DNA of 64,000 bases, from contig NZ_LRPC01000023.1 of NCBI RefSeq assembly GCF_001592965.1, forward strand, positions 1 to 64,000, given 5' to 3'. Positions within the stretch are counted from its first letter, which is position 1; every line of letters begins with the position of its first letter. A program made the translations under genes and the position numbers. The notes below the pieces were generated by a model that worked only from the letters and a program-made list of their open reading frames with translations, was not told the origin of the DNA and searched no databases. This DNA is from Roseivirga spongicola. GTDB lineage: Bacteria > Bacteroidota > Bacteroidia > Cytophagales > Cyclobacteriaceae. Shown piece after piece: positions 15,959 to 24,800 of this stretch.

Positions 15959-18817
15959 ATGACCATAATAAGAAAGCAGTCCCTCTTAATAGGTGCCATT
16001 CTGTGCTATGTATTAGCCTGCACAGTGATTTCTCTAAAGCCTAATCATTCACCAGAAACTGAATCTGTAGAGCTGATTGCTCCTGAAGCTTCTTTCTTTC
16101 AGGAAGGAAATGTTCAATCTAGAGCAGATTACGAAAGAGAAATGCTGGTCGACCCAAAAACGGGTGAAGTTCCTAAAGATATTCGTAGCAAAGAGCTCAA
16201 GTTCTTAAATCAACTCAAATTCGAGAATGAAAAACTGAGGTTGCAGAAGTCTCTTGCCGGTAGCGATAACTTTAACGCCCTAAGTGTTTTAAATCAATGG
16301 ACATCAATTGGCCCACAAAATATAGGAGGAAGAACCAGGGCCTTAGCTTTAGATGTTCGAAATGAAAATACCATTCTAGCAGGAGGGGTTTCAGGAGGAG
16401 TCTGGCGTTCAACTAATGGCGGACAGTCTTGGTCTAAAACTACCTCGCCAAATCAAATACAAAGTGTAACCGCAATTACCCAAGATGTAAGGTCGGGCCA
16501 AGAAGATGTTTGGTATTATGGAACAGGCGAGCTAGTAGGTAACTCTGGTAGAGCTCCTGGAGCACCTTTTAGGGGTGACGGCATCTTTAAATCAGTTGAT
16601 GGAGGCTTATCTTGGCAGGTACTGACATCTACTCAAAGCTTAACTCCGGCAGGTTTTGTATCTCCTTTTCAATATGTGTGGGATATAACCACAGACCCTA
16701 ACTCTCCTGAAGATGTGATTTTAGCAGCTGTATGGGGAGGAATTGTTCGGTCGGCAGATGGAGGTAACACGTGGACAACTGTATTGGGAGATAATTTTCT
16801 TAATCAACCTTCGTCTACAGATCTTAATGAGCTTCAGGCTATATTTTATACCGATATACATAGGGCAGGTAATGGTGTATTTTACGCTACACTCAGTAAT
16901 GTAACAAACTCAAGTGGTAATCTTTCATCTAAGGGAGGAGTCTATAGGTCAAATGATGGAGCCTCTTGGTCTGTAATAGCCAATTGGAACTCTAGCCCTG
17001 TGCAGAGAACAGAAATAGCATCTTCGGCTTCTGATCCGAACATTGTCTATTTTTTATCGGATAGAGCGAATAGAGGTTATAGTCTGTATAGGTATAACGC
17101 CTCTACAGATGCGCTCACTGATTTAGGTGACAACCTTCCTGATGGGGGAGATGATATAGAAGAATTGGAGTCTCAAGAATCATATAATCTGGTAGTAGGT
17201 GTTCATCCTGAAAATCCAAATGTGGTTTATGTAGGAGGAACTAACTTATACAGGTCAACTGATGGTTTTACTTCTAGCGAAAATACTCAATGGATTGGTG
17301 GTTATGCTTTAGACGAAGATGGAGATGTAGTTGTTTATGAAAATCACCACCCAGACCAGCATAACCTTGTATTCTTACCAAGTGACCCGAATAAGATGAT
17401 TTCTGCCAATGATGGCGGGCTCTTTTTAACAGAAAACAACCTAGCTGATGAGGTTGAATATATTTCTTTAAACAATGGTTATGTTACAACTCAGTTTTAC
17501 ACAGGTGCAATTAGCAGAAACCAGGCAGAAGACTTAGTTATTGGAGGTACTCAAGATAATGGCTCTATTCTCACTTTTAACACAGCTACAGACAATGGCC
17601 CTAATGGGGTGACTGTAATTGGTGGAGACGGTGGCTTTTCTGCCACTACAGACTTTGGGATTTACTATTACATGTCATTTCAGAACTCGAGAATATTCAG
17701 GCTTGCACTGAATGAGAGGGCTCAGCTTACCTCTTTTGCTAGAGTAGATCCTATAGGTGGAGGAAGCGACCCTTCCCAATCTTATCTTTTTATTAACCCT
17801 TATATTTTAGACCCTAATTATGCCAATAGGATGTATCTGGCAGGAGGTGATCATATCTGGAGAAACCAGAATTTGTCTCAAATCCCGTCAGGCTCTCAAC
17901 AGCCTACCTCGGTGAACTGGGATAAATTAGAGGAAACTGAAATAGCTGACGGCACTATAAGTGCATTGCAAGTCTCTACCAACCCTAGAAATATACTTTA
18001 CTTTGGGACTTCTAACGGACAACTCTATAAGGTAGAAAATGCTCATAGTGAGCTTTACGAGGTTACAGAGATTACCAGTTCATCTTTTAGCAGTGAGGGA
18101 TATATAAGGAGTATTGCTGTAGACCCTACAGACGCAAACCATATTCTGGTAGCTTTTTCTAACTATAATATTCACAGTATATATAGAAGTGTTGATGGGG
18201 GAGAGAGCTTTCACATGGCTGCTGGCAACCTAGAGGGAGACCCAACTGGTGCAGGAACAGGCCCTTCTGTTAGGTGGGTTTCCATAGTACCGAAAACATC
18301 AGGTAGATATGAGTATTATGCTGGTACGAGTATAGGTTTATTCTCTACTACATCTATTGAGGAAGGAGTAGAACCAGTTTGGGTACAAGAATCTCCAGAG
18401 GGTATAGGGAATACTATTGTCAATATGATCGATTACCGTCAGGTAGATGGTAAAATTGCAGTAGCCACTCATGGAGGTGGTTTGTATACTTCACAGATTG
18501 CTTCAGTTGTGCAAAATGATAACCTTGTAGAGGTAGACAAACTTGAAGTTCAAACGGTCTATCCGAACCCTTTTTCTGAAAAAGTATTGATCAAAATCAA
18601 TTCCCCTGATACTCGATTCGTTATTATGAGAATTTATGATACCAATGGAAACGAGGTAAAGCGCATCACTAGTAGTCTAGCTTTTCAGGGAGAGAATGAC
18701 TTTTTCTGGAATGGAACTAACAACCAAGAACAACCAGTTTCTAGTGGTTTATATATTATCAGAATCACCCATGAAGGTGGAGAGGAAAGTAAAAGAGTTA
18801 TCCTTCAGCGCAATTAA
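15959..18817 (+). CDS. Type IX-secreted beta-propeller (sortilin/BNR-repeat) protein with C-terminal sorting domain
   Basis: A 952-residue exported protein. A hydrophobic N-terminus (SLLIGAILCYVLACTVISL) ends near a Cys that could be lipid-modified. The body holds repeated BNR/Asp-box-like motifs (GGVWRSTNGGQSWS, GIFKSVDGGLSWQ, GIVRSADGGNTWT, SIYRSVDGGESFH), forming a large VPS10-like propeller. The last 85 residues are a type A sorting domain (VQTVYPNPFSEKVLIKI, then GLYIIRITHEGG), recognised by the type IX system and cleaved at the surface. The function is probably glycan binding, hydrolysis or adhesion. TATATTTG at 15947-15954, four bases before the ATG, matches a -7 box, implying a very short leader. 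Confidence 0.87.
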   Translation: MTIIRKQSLLIGAILCYVLACTVISLKPNHSPETESVELIAPEASFFQEGNVQSRADYEREMLVDPKTGEVPKDIRSKELKFLNQLKFENEKLRLQKSLAGSDNFNALSVLNQWTSIGPQNIGGRTRALALDVRNENTILAGGVSGGVWRSTNGGQSWSKTTSPNQIQSVTAITQDVRSGQEDVWYYGTGELVGNSGRAPGAPFRGDGIFKSVDGGLSWQVLTSTQSLTPAGFVSPFQYVWDITTDPNSPEDVILAAVWGGIVRSADGGNTWTTVLGDNFLNQPSSTDLNELQAIFYTDIHRAGNGVFYATLSNVTNSSGNLSSKGGVYRSNDGASWSVIANWNSSPVQRTEIASSASDPNIVYFLSDRANRGYSLYRYNASTDALTDLGDNLPDGGDDIEELESQESYNLVVGVHPENPNVVYVGGTNLYRSTDGFTSSENTQWIGGYALDEDGDVVVYENHHPDQHNLVFLPSDPNKMISANDGGLFLTENNLADEVEYISLNNGYVTTQFYTGAISRNQAEDLVIGGTQDNGSILTFNTATDNGPNGVTVIGGDGGFSATTDFGIYYYMSFQNSRIFRLALNERAQLTSFARVDPIGGGSDPSQSYLFINPYILDPNYANRMYLAGGDHIWRNQNLSQIPSGSQQPTSVNWDKLEETEIADGTISALQVSTNPRNILYFGTSNGQLYKVENAHSELYEVTEITSSSFSSEGYIRSIAVDPTDANHILVAFSNYNIHSIYRSVDGGESFHMAAGNLEGDPTGAGTGPSVRWVSIVPKTSGRYEYYAGTSIGLFSTTSIEEGVEPVWVQESPEGIGNTIVNMIDYRQVDGKIAVATHGGGLYTSQIASVVQNDNLVEVDKLEVQTVYPNPFSEKVLIKINSPDTRFVIMRIYDTNGNEVKRITSSLAFQGENDFFWNGTNNQEQPVSSGLYIIRITHEGGEESKRVILQRN

Positions 18818-18868
18818 TTTTTCGCAACTCTCATAGTACTGCTATCTTTACAGCCTTAAACAAAGGAT

Positions 18869-19588
18869 ATGTTAAAAACCACCTGGAAATCAGTCTTTGG
18901 TATCATTCTAATTACTTTTTTGGCAGCCTGTTCTCCTCCAGTAGAGGAACTTGTGGAGTCAGGAAGAGACTTAATGGCAGCCGATAAGTATGCCGAGGCA
19001 GTTAAAGTGTTCAATGAGGCCCTTGAGAAAGAGCCGAACAATTATACAGCATTGAATGCCAAGGGAGTGGCCTTACTCAGGTTAGGCCAATTAGATGAAT
19101 CTATAGAGGTGTTCACTAAAGCTATTAATACGGATACAACTCAGTACCAAGCCTTTTTTAATAGAGGAAATTCATTCAGGTTATTAGGTAGAGATAATGA
19201 GGCAATGCTAGATTACGATTATGTAATAGAGTTGAAGCCAGATGTAGTAGATGCATACCTCAATAGAGGTGCTATCCTTTTTAAGTATAATGAATTCGAC
19301 AGGGCTTTGTTCGACTTTGAGTTTGCCTTAAGAATGGATCCTGAAAACGCACTTTTGTATCTAAACAAAGGGAAGGCCGAATTAAGGATTAATAATTCTG
19401 ATGATGCTATTTACGATTTGAAAAAGGCCATTGAAATGAACCCTCAGTATGGGGAAGCCTACTACTGGTTAGGTCTTGCAGAGTTAGCCTTAGACAATAA
19501 AACAGATGGTTGTACTTACCTCATGGAGGCTCAAAATCTAAATTTTGAGGGTGCGGCCGATGCGGTTGCTCAAAACTGTATGCAGTAG
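18869..19588 (+). CDS. TPR-repeat lipoprotein
   Basis: A 239-residue protein with a lipoprotein signal (LITFLAAC, Cys21) followed by about five tetratricopeptide repeats: LMAADKYAEAVKVFNEALEKEPNN, AKGVALLRLGQLDESIEVFTKAI, NRGNSFRLLGRDNEAMLDYDYVI, NRGAILFKYNEFDRALFDFEFAL, then NKGKAELRINNSDDAIYDLKKAI and a last partial repeat. TPR solenoids bind other proteins, so it is probably an envelope scaffold. TATCTTTA at 18843-18850 is close to the -7 consensus, and AAAGGAT precedes the ATG. Its stop shares one base with the following GTG start. Confidence 0.85.
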   Translation: MLKTTWKSVFGIILITFLAACSPPVEELVESGRDLMAADKYAEAVKVFNEALEKEPNNYTALNAKGVALLRLGQLDESIEVFTKAINTDTTQYQAFFNRGNSFRLLGRDNEAMLDYDYVIELKPDVVDAYLNRGAILFKYNEFDRALFDFEFALRMDPENALLYLNKGKAELRINNSDDAIYDLKKAIEMNPQYGEAYYWLGLAELALDNKTDGCTYLMEAQNLNFEGAADAVAQNCMQ

Positions 19589-20553
19589 TGGCAAAGATTG
19601 GAGTCGATATAGCCGAAGCCAGAAGTAGCCTTGTCTCTGGAGATCTGGTGGCAATTCCGACTGAAACTGTTTATGGTTTAGCGGCCAATGCCTTAAATGA
19701 GGAAGCTGTTGCTAAAATTTTTAAAGCCAAAAACAGGCCTTCCTTTGACCCACTCATTGTTCATACCAACAGCATTGAAAAGGTAGAACGCTTTGTTGAA
19801 GCTATACCGGAAAAGGCAAGGCTTTTAGTTAGTGAATTTTGGCCTGGCCCCGTCACTATTTTGCTCAAAAAGAAGGCCATAGTGCCAGACCTAGTCACCT
19901 CAGGATTAGATTCGGTGGCTGTCAGAATTCCTTCTCACCCCCTCACCTTAGAGTTACTTTCGCAGATAGATTTTCCGCTGGCTGCTCCAAGTGCGAATCC
20001 TTTTGGTTATGTGAGCCCTACAGCTGCAGAGCATGTAGAGGCTCAGCTGGGAGAAAAGGTGGCTTATATATTGAACGGTGGCGAATGTAGAGTAGGTGTT
20101 GAGTCTACCATAGTCAGCTTCTTGGAAGGTAATCCTCGAGTTTTACGACTGGGAGGTTTAGCAGTGGAGAAGATAGAAGAGGTTATAGGTTCAGTGGAAG
20201 TGAATCAGCACTCTAGTTCTAGACCTACTGCGCCTGGAATGCTTAAAAGTCATTATGCACCAGGTAAATCGATTGAATTGATAAATGATTTCGATTGGAA
20301 TAAGGAGATCGATTTTTCTCAAATTGGTACCATTGTATTTAATAAGCCACTGAAGGATATCCCGCTGGAAAACCAAGTGATTCTTTCGCATACCAGTAAC
20401 CTAGATGAGGCTGCTAGAAATCTGTTTTCAGCTTTGAGAAGGCTGGATCAGGAAGCTAAAATAAAAACCATACTTGTCGAATTTGTGCCCAATGAAGGGC
20501 TAGGTCGTGCAATAAACGATCGTATAAAAAGAGCTACAGCTAATAAAAAATAA
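19588..20553 (+). CDS. tsaC: Threonylcarbamoyl-AMP synthase (TsaC/Sua5 family)
   Basis: A 321-residue enzyme making L-threonylcarbamoyladenylate from threonine, bicarbonate and ATP, the first step of the t6A37 modification of ANN-decoding tRNAs. The YrdC domain (about 1-200) shows AIPTETVYGLAANAL, KIFKAKNRPSFDPLIVH, FWPGPVTILLKK, AVRIPSHPLTLEL and PLAAPSANPFGYVSPT. GECRVGVESTIV and LRLGG close the active site. The extra about 110 residues (from PTAPGMLKSHYAPGKSIEL) are a Sua5 C-terminal domain, so Sua5-type is the closer architecture. GTG start (19588) overlaps the TPR gene stop by one base; pgk follows after three bases. Confidence 0.92.
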   Translation: MAKIGVDIAEARSSLVSGDLVAIPTETVYGLAANALNEEAVAKIFKAKNRPSFDPLIVHTNSIEKVERFVEAIPEKARLLVSEFWPGPVTILLKKKAIVPDLVTSGLDSVAVRIPSHPLTLELLSQIDFPLAAPSANPFGYVSPTAAEHVEAQLGEKVAYILNGGECRVGVESTIVSFLEGNPRVLRLGGLAVEKIEEVIGSVEVNQHSSSRPTAPGMLKSHYAPGKSIELINDFDWNKEIDFSQIGTIVFNKPLKDIPLENQVILSHTSNLDEAARNLFSALRRLDQEAKIKTILVEFVPNEGLGRAINDRIKRATANKK

Positions 20554-20556
20554 CCT

Positions 20557-21744
20557 ATGAAAACCATCAACGACTTTGATTTTTCAGGAAAGAAAGCACT
20601 CATCCGAGTGGACTTCAATGTTCCTTTAGATAGTGACTTCAATATTACTGATGATACAAGAATTAAGGCTGCCGTGCCAACCATTCAAAAGATTTTGGAT
20701 GAGGGAGGAGCAGTAGTACTTATGTCGCACCTAGGCCGACCTAAAGAGGGACCAGAAGATAAATTCTCACTAAAGCATTTGGTGTCTCATTTATCTCAAG
20801 TCTTCAATAGAGAGGTGAAGTTTGCTGATGATTGTGTAGGCGAAGAGGCCAATAAGCTGTCTTCTACATTAGAATCTGGCGATATTCTCCTTTTGGAAAA
20901 TCTAAGGTTTTACAAAGAAGAAACTGCGGGAGATGAAGACTTTGCCAAAAAGCTATCATCTCATGGAGATATCTACATAAATGATGCATTTGGTACGGCT
21001 CACAGAGCACATGCTTCTACTTCAATAATAGCTCAATTCTTTGAGCAAAAGGGCTGTGGTTTTGTAATGCAGGCAGAGTTAGACAATGCTCAAAAGGTAT
21101 TAGATAATGCTCAAAAGCCTTATACAGCCATTATGGGTGGAGCCAAAATTTCCGATAAAATCTTAATTATTGAGAGGCTATTGGAAAAAGTAGACAACCT
21201 AGTGATTGGTGGAGGTATGGCGTATACCTTCTTTAAGGCAATGGGCGGTAATATTGGCAGCTCTTTACTAGAAGAAGATAAGCTAGACTTAGCCAAAGAA
21301 CTGATTAAAAAGGCTAAAGAGTTGGGTGTAAACCTTATGCTCCCGATTGACTCAGTAATTGCAGATGCTTTCAGTAATGATGCAAATACACAGATATGCC
21401 TGAATGTTTCCATTCCGGAAGGTTGGATGGGCTTAGATATAGGTCCAGAAGCTGCTCAGGTATTTAGTAACTCCGTAAAAGAGTCTAAAACTATTCTTTG
21501 GAATGGTCCAATGGGTGTTTTTGAAATGGAGAAATTCTCATCAGGTACTAAGGCTGTGGCAGAAGCAATTGTTGAAGCAACAAAAGGCGGTGCTTTCTCT
21601 CTCATTGGTGGAGGAGACTCTGCTGCTGCGGTAAACACTTTGGGTTATGGAAATGATGTTTCGTATGTTTCTACTGGTGGAGGTGCTTTGCTCGAATATA
21701 TGGAGGGTAAGGAGTTACCTGGAGTTGCTGCTTTAGAAGACTAA
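20557..21744 (+). CDS. pgk: Phosphoglycerate kinase
   Basis: A 395-residue glycolytic enzyme interconverting 1,3-bisphosphoglycerate plus ADP and 3-phosphoglycerate plus ATP. Signatures: RVDFNVPLD (about 17-25), [48 protein letters not shown] (nucleotide side), [19 protein letters not shown] and [21 protein letters not shown]-like at [20 protein letters not shown]. Length is normal and no key motif is missing. It follows tsaC by three bases, so the TPR lipoprotein, tsaC and pgk look co-transcribed, ending at the strong hairpin 21763-21802. Confidence 0.97.
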   Translation: MKTINDFDFSGKKALIRVDFNVPLDSDFNITDDTRIKAAVPTIQKILDEGGAVVLMSHLGRPKEGPEDKFSLKHLVSHLSQVFNREVKFADDCVGEEANKLSSTLESGDILLLENLRFYKEETAGDEDFAKKLSSHGDIYINDAFGTAHRAHASTSIIAQFFEQKGCGFVMQAELDNAQKVLDNAQKPYTAIMGGAKISDKILIIERLLEKVDNLVIGGGMAYTFFKAMGGNIGSSLLEEDKLDLAKELIKKAKELGVNLMLPIDSVIADAFSNDANTQICLNVSIPEGWMGLDIGPEAAQVFSNSVKESKTILWNGPMGVFEMEKFSSGTKAVAEAIVEATKGGAFSLIGGGDSAAAVNTLGYGNDVSYVSTGGGALLEYMEGKELPGVAALED

Positions 21745-21762
21745 AAGAGAACTTTATCAAAG

Positions 21763-21802
21763 AAAAAGGGTGCTTGAATCTAATTTTGAGCACCCTTTTT
21801 TT
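21763..21802. terminator. Bidirectional rho-independent terminator
   Basis: AAGGGTGCT pairs with AGCACCCTT with a run of A before and a run of seven T after, so it works on both strands. It lies between the convergent stops of pgk (21744) and the giant surface protein (21820). Confidence 0.92.
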
Positions 21803-21819
21803 GGTTGGGAGTAAAGATT

Positions 21820-24800
21820 TTATCTGATGACTGCCACTGTTCCCCGCTGTTCAAAAACTCCTCTCTCAGGCTCGAACCTCGAAGTGAACCTAATTACATA
21901 AGGATAAGCTCCAACAGGCACGAGCTCACCGTTCAATGTTCCATCCCACTTAAATTCTGTGGTGTTGCTTTGGTAGATCAATTCACCCCATCTGGTGTAA
22001 ATGAAAATTTCAAAATTGTCTACAAAGTCGTTCGGGAATACAGAGAAAGTATTGTTAGGGGCAGGGCTACTTGGTGCAAAAGCATTTGGTGCTACAACCT
22101 CAGGGTCGCAGCTTTCAATAATAGTCACCGTGTCGGTTTGTACACAACCTATAGCAGTAGTCATTGTCACTACGTATACGCCTGGAGCAGCCACATCTAG
22201 CGTTCTGCCTGCGGCCGGGTAAGGTTGACCATCTAATGTCCACTCGTAGGTTTCAAAACCTCTGCCGGCTAAAAGTGTAGGGTTGGTGGTTCTGGTAGAA
22301 CAATAATATTCCACCTCAGGAAGCAGGCCTTCAGGAATAGCTTGTCTTCTAACATTAATGCTTCTTTGAATAGAGCAGGTGCCATTAGATATGGTTACTG
22401 TGTAAGCCCCTTCTTGGTCTACACTAATAGTAGATCCTGTTTGAGGTACAGGAGTATTTTCTCCTCTTACCCAAGTAAAACTAGTTGCATTGCCCGAGGT
22501 AACATCTACAGTAAGTGTTACGGGTGAACCATCGTCACAAGCAGGAGAAGAAGTAATAGTTGCCTCAAGCTCTTCCGGAATATCAATTGCTTCGCTGTAA
22601 GTACCAGAGCAAGTTAGGTCTCCGGCTTCTCTAACTATTAATGTGTAATTATCGGTGGTAGTTACGGTAATGACTCTACTCGTTCCAATAACATCTCCAC
22701 TGCCGTTAGTCCATCTGTAGTTGTAAGAGGCATTAGGCTGAGTATTATTAATGACAGCCTCAAGGCGAGCTTCACCTGTACAAACATCACCAACAGTGAA
22801 GCTTACATCTGGCTGAACAGTAAGTGTTACAGTTACGGTTTCGGAAGTAGGGCATGCTGTGCCAGGAGCATCGGCTGTCACGGTGTAATCACCAGACTCA
22901 GTAGCGGTTATTGTAGCGCCATTTATTGTTGTTCCACTTGGTGTGACCCAAGTGTAGGCAGTGCCGTTATCTGAAGTAGCGGTTAGGCTGGTGCTAGGAT
23001 TTACAGCACAAACCTCCGTGTCTCCGTTAATTTGTAAGTTCTGCACAGGTTGAGGTTGGTCAATAGTAATGCCTGTACTACTTTGAACACAGCCTCCGTT
23101 TGAAGTTACTTCTAAATCATATTCACCCCCGCTTAACCCTGTTACTTCGAAGTTAAAGGTAGTAGCAGGTATGGCCGTATTAACTGTTCCAGTATAGCTT
23201 GTTCCATCTGTGTTGTTCGTTAGCACGTAATCAATTGGGAATACATCGGCACTTAAACTTACAATCACGCTTCCGGTAGGGTTGGTGCAATCTGCATCTG
23301 ACGGAGTAGTGGAAGTGATGGTGAAGTCAGGAGGATCGTTTTGAACCTGAATGTCTGAAACTGTATTCACACAACCACTGCTGTTATCAGTTATGGTTAC
23401 TGAATAAGTGTCTGCTGTCAGGTTGTCTATAAGTTGAGTTGTTGGGCCTGTAACAGAGTTTTGCGCTACTTGTCCTGCCGAGTTTCCGTTAACTGTGTAT
23501 GAGTAGCTTCCTGTGCTACTAATATTCAATTCAAAGCTTCCATTTGTAGCACCACATGCTGGGTTTATTATGTTTTGAGCTGAAGCCTGAGCCAATGGGT
23601 TAATGGTAACTCTGGTTGAGTCGTTTACAAAACAGCCAGGGTTGATTGGGTCTTCTATTGATACAACATACAGGAAATCTCCAGGATTACTACTATCAAC
23701 ATCCGCGGTTCTTTGATTTGGTAGAGTAGTGGTAGCGTTGTTAGAGTCGGTAACTGTCCATATATAATTGTCGGCATTTACCTCTGGATCTAACGTGAGA
23801 GATCCATCCTGACAAATAGTGGCAGATTCGGGTAGCTGAATTTCAAAAGGAGGCCCAACAAAAGTTTCTCCAGAACTACTACACCCTAAAGGGTTAGAAA
23901 TAGTTACAGAGTATATTTCTTGCTGAGTGACCTCATAGGTTCTGCTCGTAGAAACCACATTACCCTGACTATCCGTCCATTCAAATGTTAAATCTGGGTT
24001 GTCGGGGTTGCCTTCGCCCAAAGCATCTAGAATATGGGTATCTCCCTCACACAATGCAATGGATTGAGGAATAAGTGGTGGGTCTGGAATAGGGTGTACC
24101 TCAATCGGCTGCACCAATGTAGTGTCAAAACCACATCGGTTGGAAATATTGAGTGATATATTAAACAGGCCAGATTGCTCGGCAGGGAAAACATAGGCTG
24201 TATCTTGACCTTCTGCACTAAATACAGTGCTGTTATCATCTTGGCTAGTAATAGACCAAACAAATACATCTATATCTGAAGTGCCAGAGCCAGTCATTTC
24301 TACTCGTTGCTCCACACAAACTTCATCTGGCGCAGTCATGCCTGGCTCTTGCTGAGGGTTGGCATTACTTTGTACAATATTTGGAAGACCAAGGCGAGAG
24401 TTGCCTACGGTAAGGGCTACAGCCTGAGCTGTAATTCCTGAAGTGGCTGAGGTATCTTCATTTACGTTGATTGAGCTTACAAAGGCTGATCCACTAGGGT
24501 TGCCTGGGGTTTCAACAGCAACATAAATTACTCCGTTAGGTCCTGTTTGTATTTGCCCGAAATTAAGGCCTGTTGTTGCGGCAGCAATGTTGGTTTGCGA
24601 TGCCAGTCTGGTAGTTTCTGTAGACATAGAGTCTACTCGATATTCTAGAATTCTTCCTCCTGGCGATCCTCCAGACCTATTGTTCATGGAAGCAAACAAC
24701 TTGTTTCCTCCAGGGGAAAAATGCACATCATAAACATCGTCTGTTCCAGCACTTCCCTCATTGAGGTCAATTCTGTATTCAAATTCGGTAATTTCTCCAG

